DNA of 64,000 nt from Thuidium tamariscinum (GCA_947034885.2 OX344750.2:14874053-14938052), one strand, 5' to 3'. Shown: positions 24,830 to 36,331, counted from the stretch's first letter. Program-made: numbers and translations. Notes: generated from the letters alone by a model not told the origin.

Positions 24830-26460
24830 ATAGGGCTAGATTGCACCATTTCAAAATAAATGTCTTCTTTTCAGTTTTCACCAAATAAAAATAATCTCTT
24901 TGTGTCAGAAACTTTTTAGTTCTCTTTAAAATATGGATGAAGTCACCAAATTTGGATGAAAAAGTGCATGAATATCATAGAAAAGCGTTTTTAAGTCCAA
25001 AAATAGATGAATGTAGAAATACAATGCATTAGGGTGATTGCAAGAAAGGCGTCCCATTTTGTCTCATTTTGAAATAATACTCATTTTTTTTCAGGAGTAC
25101 TTTAAAAATAGAAAAACAATTTAAGAAAAAAATGAAAAATATGTTCAATGTATATTTCTTGAAGAATAAGGTATTCTATGAAGGAAAAGTGAAGGAAAAT
25201 TTTCTAAGTAGGTGAACTAGACAAGTGCAAAATATCATGAAAATGAGCACTTTTACATTTTAATTTGTAAAAAATAGGAAAAGACATTTAAAAATAAATA
25301 AAAATTGGAAATTTGGGAAGGATTTATGGTGATGAAATTCCACCAAAAGAATAATTTTGAAACCATTTTCAATGTTCAGAATTGCATGCGCAAGAGGTCT
25401 CTATTTGCGTGAATGTAGAGGATATAAAATAAATTCTTTTAAAATGTTTTTTGGTAGATACATTAATCTCTAGTGTGGGAGTAGACCACATAAATTTCAA
25501 ATCTACATCACTAATTTTGGAAACTCCCCAGTACTAAAAACCTCTAAATGGCAAAGTGTGACAAATTAACTAAATTAAAATTTAATTAGAAATTTTTTTT
25601 TGGAAATTTCTAAAAAATAATAAATCTCATTACTATCAAGTTGGCCATCTTCAATAAAAATTTCAAGCAAATTGGCTTCATGCCCCCAAAGTTATTACCA
25701 ATGGCATAAAAGTCACTTCAATTGTGACGCCAAAAAGGACAGCCCTTTCTTGCAATCACCAATTACCAAATTTGAAATGATTGCGATCTTGGCACTTTCT
25801 CAAAAAGTAAAAAAAAGACTGATATATATATAGAGAGAGAGATTTGAATAAAGAAAATTCATGATATGCATGAATATTCAAGGAATTGTAGGAGGGACAA
25901 TCAAGAGTAGTGATTTCTAAATTGGCTAAATTTAGCTAAATTTTTATTCAAAAAATCCTTGTACTACTAGTACATTGTAAAAAGGGCTTTAAATAAAGAC
26001 ATTTTAGTCAAAATTGCAATAAATAGTAGAATGTGATAGCCAATTCACAACTTCCTTTACAATGGAATAAGCATCTATTTTGTTTGTAGCACTTCCTATA
26101 ATCCTTCACAACTTGCAAAATCCTTTTTTTCTTTTTTTTGTAAACTTTTTACTTCAAAGTAGCCAAAGTTGTAACCCATTTGTCTTGAAGATAGAATATC
26201 ATACTAATTTTTATAAACTAATTCTGAAATCATTAATCAAGAATAGCCCTTTTTTTTTGGCACCCTGGTGCTAAATTGTACCATTTCAAATACATTTCTA
26301 CTCTTCTCCAAAAATATTCATTTCTATTCAAAACACAAATGAAATTGCCAAATTTGGATTAAAAAAAGTGTATGATTATGATTGAAAAGTGTTTTCTTGT
26401 CAAAAAGATGGATAGATGAAAAAGTACAATGCCTCACTGAAATTCAAGTGATTGCCATCT
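24830..26460. repeat. Diverged direct repeat pair interrupted by a TIR element
   Basis: About 24830-25030 and 26260-26455 are alignable in the same orientation (shared GCACCATTTCAAA, GAAATTGCCAAATTTGGAT-type and TACAATGC segments). Both are followed by ATTGC-ATCTTGGCACTTT, but in the first copy that continuation is displaced to about 25778 by the TIR element at 25033-25760. The second copy therefore serves as an approximate empty site. Confidence 0.6.
25033..25760. mobile_element. TIR element of the GGTGATTGCAAGAAA family, copy 2
   Basis: Left end GGTGATTGCAAGAAAGGCG, right end (reversed) GGTGATTGCAAGAAAGGGC. Similar in size and ends to 1599-2297. No coding capacity. Confidence 0.7.
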
Positions 26461-26601
26461 TGGCACTTTTTGAAAATCTAGGAAAAAAGGATTGATCAAG
26501 GGCCCCTCAACTGTGGGCAAATGTTAAATCCTACCAATGAAATGGGTCTAATAGGATGGATTTTGGTTCTCCGAGGTAAAAGTAAAAGAAAAAGCTTCTT
26601 G

Positions 26602-26660
26602 TCTAAGGGCCTTCTTACATGTATGTGATGTGTCTAAGGGCCTTCTTACATGTATCGATA
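26602..26660. repeat. Short tandem duplication
   Basis: TGTCTAAGGGCCTTCTTACA followed by TGTAT occurs twice in direct succession, separated by a few bases (GTGATG). Confidence 0.8.
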
Positions 26661-27233
26661 GACATAGAAACCTCACAAGGAGTGCTAGAGGAGAAAATAG
26701 TCATTGCACTTTCATGTAGACTTGATAGGTGGAGAGGGATAAAATAATAAAAGCACACGTATGAGATTCTCTCAAGGTTGCCAAGTTTTTGCCAATGAAA
26801 TTGTTCACTGGAATCGGTGAAACTTCTCTTCCTCTTTTCTTATTTGCCGATTCCGGCAAGACAATTGGTGAAGCTTTTTTTGTCTCATTGCTTGAATGAG
26901 CACTACAGGTTCTTTACTGGACTAACATGTTAAGAGGTTCTAAGGGATATTCTATACTTTTCTTACATAATTTGGGGTCTTTGTTTGCAAATAAGGTAGT
27001 GTATTCTAAAAGCGACCACTTAAACCTACCTAACTCATCATTGATAATAGTATATATTTCAAACAACATGTCAATCAGTCATTCTTAGATAGAGGTTGCA
27101 TTTAGAACACAATCGTTTTTAGAGAAAACTACCTTATGTATTTGGAATTTGCAAAAGAATTATTTGCTAAAAATAAAAAATTCCTATGTTTTTAGCCGTG
27201 GGTAAATCCACCCTGTTGGACCCACTTTGTTGG

Positions 27234-27563
27234 TAAGGTAGAAGGCTCTTAAATGGAGTGGGTTCTAAAATGGTGCCCTATCTTAAATGTACAGTAGTTG
27301 TACATGTTGCTTTTTCATAGCCTTCAGTAGTGTATTGATAATGTACATTGTAGCTAGAACACTATTTTATAGCCGTATGCCCTTTCAACTTCAAAATTTG
27401 ATAACTAATTCAAAAAAGCTTAGAAAAATATGAAATGACTTGGGTTAAATATCAATTCTACTTTTTTTTCAAGGGAAATTTACTGAAAAATATTTATAGA
27501 GTTTTACCTCCCTGAAATTCTGTTTCAGCCCTTAGATGGTCCATTATAGGACCTCTTACCTTA
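27234..27563. mobile_element. R1-family TIR element next to the PPR gene
   Basis: Ends TAAGGTAGAAGGCTCTTAAA and, reversed, CTAAGGTAAGAGGTCCTATA flank a non-coding interior shared with the 539-954 and 12590-12845 copies. It ends about 430 bp upstream of the PPR start codon, so the PPR promoter must lie within or immediately downstream of it. Confidence 0.7.
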
Positions 27564-27990
27564 GGATTTAACGTGGCTCCCCCTATTTCGAATCCATACC
27601 AAACGAGAAGCCCTAATTCCCCCGTTCCTGGATATCGTTCCCTCGTTCCCATGTTCCCAAGCCTTCGTCTCCGTCGCTCCAGCTCCAATCTTCACTCCTC
27701 ACTCTTCACCATCGCTCTTCCTCCGAATAGTTCCCACCATTTCGCAAGCAATCCCTGTTGAAGATCAGACTGGCAAGGCGCATGGCTATGGCTGTGAAGG
27801 CAACCGATTTTTCGCTTTCATGGCAATTTTTTGCGACGTGGTCATGAATTCGCAAGAGCCACAGGGTGTGGTGGGATGGGAGCCAAGTCCTTGAGCTTCT
27901 GTAGATAAGGAAGAACAGGATTATGGCGGAATTTGAGTGAAGACGTTGCATGAGGAGAGGAATTGAGCGTTCGTCGGTGCAGGAGCGGCT

Positions 27991-30900
27991 ATGGCGGTCG
28001 ACTTCACTATCCTTCGGCTTCTCTGTACCCCCGTCAATTTGATGCATCCAATATCAGCTCGTGTGTCTTTGAGCAGCAGCCGGAGCCACAGGTTTGCGTC
28101 GACATCCCCTTGCAATGGCAACAGGATGGACCTTGTGCCGATGAAATGGTTCCGGAGTGCGCAACAGGGATCAACAGTAGCGCGGTTTCAGAGGAACGAT
28201 AGGGAGAATTTGAATAGTAAAGTGTTGCCTTCGATTGCGCCTGCTGTTCTCCCTCTTGTGGAGTCTCTGGAAAGCGAACTGGAGTTTCGGGAGGAGGAGG
28301 CGACGGTGGCGAGTTTGCGCGAGTTTCCGTTTTCGGTGTGGCGTGCGACTTTGGTGAAGCTGTGCGCTTCGAAGCGTTCGGTAACGGCGAGGAAATTGCT
28401 TATTCTGTTGCTGATGAATAATGTTTGTGGTGCTGAGTCGACGGACCTGTTGTGCGCTATTGTTATAACTGGTCTTAGTAGAGAGAGTCGGCTTGAGGAT
28501 GCGTTGGTTCTGTTTGAGCAGTTGAAGGAGCTCGTTGGCACGCCCGGACTTATGGCATACAATGCGATAGTTGGCACGTGCGCTCGGGAGAATAAGTATG
28601 AGGAGGCGATCAAGTTCCTGGACCTGATGCGCGGCGCCGGGTTTCAGCCTGATAACGTGAACTACACGCTGGTGTTTCAGGCGTGCGCGAAGAAGCGTGC
28701 GAATGTGGACGTGATCTCTAGGTTATGTGCGGACTTCAAACAGGAGGGCCTGGAAATGGATAGTAAACTTTACAACGACGTGATCAACGCGTACTGTTGT
28801 GCTGGTGATCCGGACAGAGCTTTTTATTATATGGATTTAATGCAAGCATGCGATCTCTGTCCGACTAGTCGAAGCTATGCCGCGCTGATTGAAACACTGG
28901 CGGTGGAGAGACGAGTGGATGACGCCGAGGCGGCGTATGCTGAGATGAAGAGCAAATCTTTGAAGATTAGCATTAGAGCTGTGAATGCTCTTCTTGCTGC
29001 GTATACGCGGCTTAGCTTGTTGGAGCAGGTGGAGCAGTTGGTACAGGACGCAAAGGACGCAGGGTTGAAATTGACAGCGTTTAGTTACGGCTTAGTAATT
29101 GATGCTTATTCAAGGGCAGGTCGGTTGGAACAAGCGAAAGCGATGTTTCAGACTATGAAGGATGCCAGTGTGCAAGCGAATGCATTTATCTACTCTCGAT
29201 TAATGGTAGCTTACAGGAATGCTAGGCAATGGGACGGTGCCATTCGGCTTCTGAAGGAAATGTATGCGGCAGAAGTGAAACCTAATCAGTATATTTTCAA
29301 CATTCTTATCGATACTTACGGGAAATTCGGGCGATTGCCTCAAGCAATGCGCGTATTTGCGCAAATGAACAAGGAGGGCTTCAAACCTGACATAGTGACT
29401 TGGAATTCTTTGATAGAGGCTCACTGTCGGGCCTCTTTATTATCGGAAGCAATCGATCTGCTGAAACAAATGCAGGAACGAGGCTGTACTCCTTCATTAC
29501 AAACGTATAATATTATTCTGAATGCACTTGGGTGGCACCGTAAATGGAAGGAGATGGCTGTGCTGCTTGATGAAATGCACTCGAAAGGTCTCAACCCCAA
29601 TGAAGTTACATACACGACTCTAGTTGATATATATGGGACATCGAAACGGTACAAAGAAGCTTCGGAATATTTGGATCAAATGAAGGAACAAGGTATACAA
29701 CCTACGACGAGTGTGTACTGCGCTTTAGCTAATGCTTATGCTAAGCAGGTAAGCAACTGCGATTTTTTCTAAATCAGCCTTTCACCTTCGTCTCACAACT
29801 TATTTTCTACCTTTTGAAGAGATCATCCTGTATTTATCCATTTTGTGTGGTTGTATTTATTAAGCTATCAGAGGTGATATTTTATTCAATTGAGCTGCAG
29901 GCCTTCCTTCTTTGCTCTCTTTCTGTATAGTCCTTGAATCTCCTTGGATTTTTCGCTAGAACCGGTATAGTAGTTGATTGGTTGATTTTTTCTGAATTTG
30001 CCTGTCCGAGTTTGCTCACGTGACCTATTGGATTGTGTAATCTATGCTAAAACGCTTATATAGAATTGTTGTATTGATTTCGATGAACGTATGCATGCTT
30101 CGTTTGCTGGTCAGCTTGAATTTTTATTATAGTTATTCTCATAATTGATATTTTGTTCTGTAAGCGCTTACTTTTGCACGAGCGAACTCTCCTCCACTAA
30201 TTACGCTTTCGAATTCTGCAGGGCTTATGTGAGCAAGCGCTGGCAGTTTTTAAGAGTATGGAGGAGGATGGGGTCGAATTGAACCTATCAATGCTGAATC
30301 TTTTGATTAATGCGTTTGGAGTTGCGGGAAGACCTAGTGAGGCCTTCTCGGTGTTCGATTATGTTTTAGAAGTGGTGAGGTTCCATCCTGAACAGTGTGA
30401 AATTTATGGTTACTCCTTTGTCTCGATACTCTCGCTACCTCAAGGAAATATCATCCTCATATTCGATGCGAGATTGTTTTATCTTTCACGGGGCACGCAC
30501 TACTGGACTGTGACGCGATGATATGCATTTGTTTCGAAAACATGTATCGGGTTCGTCTTAGCAGATCTTTTTTAGGTTGATTGCGGAGTACAAGCGTGAT
30601 TCTGATTTTCTACATTGTGGTTTGCTGTGAAGGGAATGAGTCCAGATGTGATTACTTATACTACGCTGATGAAAGCACTGATAAAGGCTGAACAACTCGA
30701 TCGGGTCAGCTACTCGCATTTGTTTATTTCTGTTTATTTCTTGATAAAGGCTGTGAAACAATAGCAATGAGACATCTGGAAGCTGGAAATTAATGAATTA
30801 TTCTATCAAAACACCCTTCGAATGTAATCTAGTACTCCCTCTGTCCCTCTAAAAGCTTCCCAAATTCTTCCTGCAAAGACTGTAAATCAGCCTAATTAGG

Positions 30901-31260
30901 AAGCTTTTAGTGGGACAGAGGGAGTAGTACTTCGTAATTTTGATCTTTGTATTGAACTAGAACGAGGAATCTCTCGGAGCATGATGCCATATTGTACTGT
31001 AGGCTTATGATTTGGAACCTTGCAGTGACTCCTTGTTTCATCTCCTTGTTGTGCAGGTTCCAGAGGTGTATGAACAAATGGTAAGAGCTGGTATTACACC
31101 CGATGACATGGCCAAGGACATGCTTCGAAGTGCTCAGCGATTTAAACAACGAGGCGCAAAGCTCACCAAGAAGGAACTATACCAAGCCAAAAGGGATTTA
31201 GAATGGAGATACTCAGAATGGATGGGCTTTCGGGCAGGAAATAACCCATCCCGGTACTAG
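27991..31260 (+). CDS. CRP1: CRP1-like P-class pentatricopeptide repeat protein, chloroplast-targeted (four exons)
   Basis: Exons are 27991-29748, 30222-30374, 30633-30704 and 31057-31260; all introns are GT-AG and phase 0. The 728-residue product starts with a Ser/Arg-rich, acid-poor N terminus that fits a chloroplast transit peptide. Fourteen consecutive 35-residue PPR motifs follow, from about residue 185, each with the two-helix pattern ending GxxPD/N/S/T. A short basic tail is homologous to the CRP1 C terminus (VPEVYEQMV, then DMLRSAQRFK). The length is close to Arabidopsis CRP1 (At5g42310, about 709 residues, from memory). In maize, CRP1 is needed for petB-petD RNA processing and for petA and psaC translation; that role here is inferred from homology. 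There is no SMR or DYW domain. The start at 27991 is the first ATG in frame; the N-terminal boundary is less certain than the rest. The last intron carries a Stowaway-type MITE. Confidence 0.9.
30833..30926. mobile_element. Stowaway-type MITE in PPR intron 3
   Basis: A 90-bp element flanked by TA on both sides. The inverted ends are nearly perfect over about 28 bp: left CTCCCTCTGTCCCTCTAAAA, right reversed CTCCCTCTGTCCCACTAAAA. The CTCCCTC-GTCCC terminus plus a TA target is the hallmark of Stowaway (Tc1/mariner-related) MITEs. It lies wholly inside the intron and does not disturb the splice sites. Confidence 0.92.
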
Positions 31261-31785
31261 TCTTTCACCTCATTTAATTTTTTTCCTTATTGGAGAGGTG
31301 TGTATTGATATATGAAACGAAAGTTTTGTTGACCTGTAGTTTTGACCTTGGTACTCATTGTGCGGTGGGATTGGAGACTCGTCTCCAATTTACCAAGTTC
31401 ACTCACATCACACTCACATTCATTGGCATCTTCCACATTTGAAAGCATCCTGATCCTACCGTAGATAGATTCAAGCCTTTCACCTTAATATCAATATTAG
31501 TCATTGAAATTTGCCATTGTCAGGATTTGAAAATTTGACTAGAAGGTCAGGTCTGGAGGAGAAACCTTTATGGGCAAGTCGACAGAACGAGAAGAAATAT
31601 GTGGGAGACTAGTAGCGAGCTTGAGAAACACTTAAGCCATGCACTCACACTCTAACCCCTGAATGCCGGCGACGCCATTTTGTGGCATGTGGAGAGCGAC
31701 TGAAAGCATTTTTCCTCCATTTTTTTCTTGTTGACCTGTCTTGAAGGGTTATGAAGAGTACCTAATTGGGTTTGTAGTCTTGCTA

Positions 31786-32245
31786 CACTAAAATTGGTAA
31801 ATAGTGTTGGGTAATAATTAGTATTGTTCCCTATTTTTTACCCCCTACACTATTTTTTCACTTATGTGTAAATAGTGTTGGGGCACTTAATTGTTGTCAT
31901 AAAAATCTGTCCCTTCCCTGCAAAACTGTAATTTTTGCCCCCCACCATAAAAATCTGTCCCTTCCTTGTTAAATTGTAATTTTTGCCTCCTACTGTGAAA
32001 ATTTGTCCCTTTCCAAGAAAACTGTATTTTTTGCCTTGGGCCATGAAAATCCATCCCTTTCCTAGAAAATTGTATTTTTTGCCTTGTGCCACAAAAATCT
32101 ATCACTTTCCTAAAAAACTGTAATTTACTATAAAACTAAAATAGTGTTAGATTGAGTTAATAATCTTCTAACACTAACCTTGCATATTACAATTAGTGTC
32201 ATCTCAACAAATTAGTGTTGCCAACACTATTTACCAATTTTAGTG
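31786..32245. mobile_element. TA-flanked MITE nested in the left arm of the fold-back element
   Basis: Perfect 25-bp terminal inverted repeat beginning CACTAAAATTGGTAAATAGT, with TA on both sides (31784-31785, 32246-32247). The right arm of the surrounding palindrome carries the uninterrupted sequence CTTGCTAGTGTTTG (complement at about 33370-33385). It therefore shows the pre-insertion site with a single TA. Although the ends read CACTA, the 2-bp TA duplication argues for a Tc1/mariner-type MITE and not for En/Spm. Confidence 0.9.
31901..32128. repeat. 48-bp tandem repeat, about 4.75 units, inside the nested MITE
   Basis: Units start at about 31901, 31949, 31997, 32045 and 32093, each of the form AAAATCTGTCCCTTCC...TGTAATTTTTGCC. 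Because 48 is a multiple of three, the minus strand gives an open frame of 16-residue repeats (31862-32092). I read that as a by-product of the period and not as a gene. Confidence 0.88.
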
Positions 32246-33518
32246 TAGTGTTTGTCTTTGCATGAATGAGAAGTTATTAAAAAAAACGGATTACAAAATA
32301 TGCTATTTTGAGTGTATTTTGGGAAGTTGCTACTTCTTGCTCTAAATCTGAAACTTCTCCACAAAAATGATATTTTTTTAGTTTGATCCCAACTAATAAA
32401 ATGAAGGTCATCTACTCTAGTTATTACTCCAATTTGAATTTTGGAAAAAATACTAAAATTCAAATTTTTATTGCAATTTGAATTTCAGATATATTTTCAA
32501 TGTCTACCACATTCATTTATAGAAGGGCATGGAAATTTAGATTATACTATGATGTTTGTCATTGTAATATACACACATGGAAAATTTTCAAATTTTTAAA
32601 GATAATTTTCCATTTGATGTGGACTTTTCTTCACTTTTTCTTCAAATTTTAAAAAAAAAAAAATCAATTTCCAATTAAAAGATCTAAAAAACTTTTGAAG
32701 TAAAGAAGGCATGTAATTCTATCTTTGAAAAATAAGTAGAAATTTTTTCATACATATCTACATGCAAAATGGCAACAAATCGAATGATTGGCAAGTGATG
32801 TTTAAAATCAATGGTTATGGGTCTGTCATTTAAGGGTTGGAAGACTGGTAACAATTGTTCCATAGGTTAATTCTTAAAGGATAGACCTATAACCACTAAT
32901 TTCAAGCTTCATTGCCCATCACTCAATTTGTTGCCATTTTTTTTTGTAGAGACTTGATTTTTGTGAGATTTTTTGAAGAAAAAGTGAAGAAAAATCACAT
33001 CAAATAGGAAATTATTTCAGAATATATAAGAATTTCACCATGGGTGTATATTACATTGACAAACATCATGGTGTAAACTCAATTCCTATGTCATTCTATA
33101 GTCAAAATAGAGTAGACATTGAAAATACATCCAAAGTTCAATATGCAATCAAATATTCAATATTACAAAAAAATTTCAAAATTCAAACTAGAGTGGAAAC
33201 TAGAATAGATGACCTTCATTTTGTCGGTTGGACTGGAATTCAAAAAATGTCATTTTTATAGAGAAATTTCAAACTTAGAGAGCAAGGAACAACAACTTCC
33301 CAAAATACACTAAAATAAGATATTTTGTGATTTGTTTTTTTACTAACTTCTCCTTCACATGAAGTCAAACACTAGCAAGACTACAAACTCAATTAGGTAT
33401 TCTTCACAATCCATCATGAAAGGTCAACAAGAAAAAAATGGATGAAAAATTACTTGAAATCTTTCTTTAGATCATTGCATTCCCATCTAAAAGGCATAAA
33501 TTGGTGCTACCAGCATTA

Positions 33519-34439
33519 ATCCTTAAAGGACCAAAGTGCCTTTTTTGGCAACATAACTATTTCAAGCAAGTACATGTGACTAGAGATTTCCATGTTTTGG
33601 GACCAAAATTTAATAGGTGTGGATGAGGAATATCTTTAAAGCCCAACAATTTTCGTGATTTTTGACTACATGGTTAAAAAGTTATTGCATGATATGTTGT
33701 TTATTACTCAACTTGGACAATTTGGGCATATAAAAAAAATCACTTTTTTGGAAGATAAAAATTTGAAATTGGTTTTATAGATTTATGTTTACATGGAAAG
33801 CTTTGAATCATTCCATTTGGACTAATGAATCAAAAGTTATGAAGAGCTTTAGTTTGCGGGTAGTTAAGGATTCTCTACTCTAAAAATAAACTTTGAAGTC
33901 CTTTATTTTACTCAATTTTTAATATTTTGGGAAAAAAACTCAACATTGAGTGTAGATTGTTTATTAAAATATTTGAACCATTGGGATTGGTAAGTTTCAA
34001 TTTCACAAATAAATTCTGAACAATTTAGTATTTTGAATCATTCTCTACTTCTTACTTACTATTTTTTTCCTATATGTTGTCCAATTCCAAATGATTTGAA
34101 ATTTTTTCAAGCATGTAGCCAACTTGCCTTGGAGAGTGAATCCAAAGAAGCATTACCATTTTGGACTTTTTTCCATGCAAATGTGAGCTTGTAAAGTATA
34201 GCTGCCCAAATTTTGGTAATAGAACAAAATGAATTTTCGTAATTTTGAACACTAATATCTTGTAATCCACTAAGTAAAAATTTCTGTAATTTTTTCCACA
34301 TCTTTTCAAACTAGAATACTACAAGATCCTATGGCTACATATGTCTAAAAATAATATTTTCCAAATATTTGGTATCTGTGTTAGAAATGGCAGTTTTGGA
34401 GGGTTTTTGGTGAAAATATAGGCAAAGAACTTTAGGGGT
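33519..34439. mobile_element. TA-flanked TIR element (A-C/T-CC-C/T-TAAAG ends)
   Basis: Left end ATCCTTAAAGGACCAAAG follows TA at 33517-33518. The right end, reversed, reads ACCCCTAAAGTTCTTTGC and is followed by TA at 34440-34441. About 921 bp, AT-rich, non-coding; the open frames at 34070-34309 have no support. It shares end type with 23146-23986, 38643-39524, 39942-40397, 49396-50255 and 50312-50534. Confidence 0.6.
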
Positions 34440-34531
34440 TAAGGGTTTAAACTATCTATATTGCATGAATTTAGATACCATTGTGCTTACCACTCCCTTG
34501 TTGAATAATGTTATACATAGTACATAGTTTG

Positions 34532-34560
34532 TACTCCCTCCATCCCATGATGATCTTGTT
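34532..34560. mobile_element. Lone Stowaway-like end
   Basis: TACTCCCTCCATCCCATGAT matches the Stowaway terminus and follows a T. The opposite end is not recognisable downstream, so this is a truncated or decayed MITE. The following 130 bp have no other features. Confidence 0.5.
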
Positions 34561-35280
34561 GGCTTTAATTTTTTGTCCCAAAATGATCTTATTACAATTG
34601 TATCATTATGAATAAGTCTGATTTGGCTACCAATAAAACAATTGTAAGCATTAGCTACCCCTCCATCCATCCAATCATGAACCAAAAGACAAAATGATTA
34701 AAGGAATAAATCATCACTATTTGTTCTTATGTTTTGCACCTCTTCAAGTGTTGTGTAATTGAAGGAGATGAAGCTTTGAGATGCAAAATAGAGGTCTTCA
34801 CATGGGCTTTGGCCCATAATAAATGCCCATAAAATGATGACACTACCCTTAGAAATCAAATGCCCAGTGGTCCTCTTTGAAAATGGTCCAAAAATCTCAC
34901 TTTTCAATACTCTACTACTACATTTTGTAAAGAGCTCCAAAACTTTGTAGTATTTTTTTTCCAAATTTTAGACCAAATGAATATGGTTATTGACAATGAC
35001 AAGATGGGTTTGAATTGTAATGCAATTTTGGACCAAAATTACATGCAATTGGACATTTCATGATTGCTCATTTCTTTCAATACAAAATGGTATGCCAATA
35101 ACCAATCAAATTTCATTCTTTGGAAGCATAGTTTACTTCAATTGCAAATTCTTGCTACAAATTAGTTAGTGATTTAGTAATTGAGATGTCTATGCTAGCA
35201 CCAATATAGCATCATTGCATTTTACAGCCCCTCCCCTCTTGAAGAAATACAGTATTTTTCTTACTTTGTTAGTATTCAAC

Positions 35281-35512
35281 AACGCTAGTTTGTTAGTATA
35301 AAAATGCAAGCAAGTGAGCCTTAAGCATATGTATAAGTAGATATTCTACAACCATTAAAAGTGTTTCTAATATAAGCATCTATAATATAAGTATTTGTAA
35401 CATAATTACACTAAAAATATAGAAGATTTTTATAATATAAACACCTATAATATAGGTGTATAGTCCTCTGAGCTCATAAGCTTATGCTCCTAGGTTCACT
35501 TATTGTAACAAC
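35281..35512. mobile_element. MITE of the TGTGAGCAT family, copy D
   Basis: Outer ends CAACAACGCTAGTTTGTTAG and, reversed, GTTGTTACAATAAGTGAACC are decayed. The core contains ATAATATAGGTGT and TATAATATAAACACC palindromic units as in the other copies. Confidence 0.55.
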
Positions 35513-36331
35513 AACCTTTATTAGAATTAGATTTCAAATTGAAAGAGATCTTTTAAAATTTGTATAAAAATATGTAAAGATGATGAAACAATTATGAAAT
35601 ATTACATTACTATGCATATAACATAGCAAAGATCTTGATTTCATATTTGAAGAAAATTTTATTAAATAGAACACTAAAAAATCAAAAAGGGAATTTACAA
35701 CCACTTTCTCATACTTATTGAACTCTATATCACATTTGCATATAAATTCTTGTGATTCAACATTAATATCACCTTACTTACCCCTTAAAAAGATGAATTG
35801 GTAATTATGGAAATCATCCATTTTAATACCATAGGAATCATTGACTTTAAAATTTTTTACAAAAGCACTTATTGGAAATCAAACTATTGTAAGAGATCTC
35901 TTCTTTCTATACAAAATTTTAAAGATGAATAGTTTCTTTTCGTCCCACACAAAAAGACACTTTGTCATCCATTGGACTATAAATGTCTATATCAACATTA
36001 ATGAGTTAGAGGTCAAGGTTGGTATTTTCTACCAAGCATTCAATTTTCTTTTCTTTTTCAAAAATAAGGATTCTAAAAATATAAGCATTAATTTTTTAGA
36101 AATATACCTTAATGAACTTGACTATAGGATTTAAAACTGAATTTTAAAATAGGACTATCAAGGCTATCAATTTTAGGCTATTGAATCCATATTGGACATA
36201 AATGAAGTCAAGGTAGTAGTGAACAAAATTGTTATATTGTATTGTGATGTACATTCAGATTTAAAATAGTAATATAATGTTGCCTACAATAGGTGTGATT
36301 TCATTTGTGTTCACAATGGATTCATTCACTT

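Larger units (their letters stand above)
20842..27233. other. Gene-free repeat region
   Basis: No coding gene is supported in 6.4 kb. It contains R2 copy 2, the 841-bp TA-flanked TIR element, an older duplicated segment (24830-25030 and 26260-26455) interrupted by a TIR element, and a short tandem duplication at 26602-26660. A TA/GA microsatellite lies at about 25822-25850. The small open frames (21151-21447, 21785-22012, 23067-23306, 24294-24476, 26080-26274) have no supporting signal. Confidence 0.55.
31655..33524. mobile_element. Long fold-back (near-full palindrome) element
   Basis: The two halves are inverted copies of each other. ATTTTTTTCTTGTTGACCTG (31719) is mirrored at about 33432. 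GGTTTGTAGTCTTGCTA (31769) is mirrored at about 33390, and ATGATGTTTGTCA-TGTAATA (about 32549) near 33070. CAAAATGGCAACAAATCGA (about 32764) is mirrored near 32940. The turn is around ACAATTGT (about 32850). Arms are roughly 0.7 kb once the nested 460-bp MITE is removed from the left arm. The left end ACCCCTGAATGCC follows TA; the right end is degenerate and abuts the next element. It starts about 400 bp after the PPR stop codon. No coding capacity. Confidence 0.85.

Noticed and set aside
31862..32105. Minus-strand frames of 72-76 codons with 16-residue repeats
   Set aside because: They are fully explained by a 48-bp tandem repeat, a multiple of three, inside a non-coding MITE.
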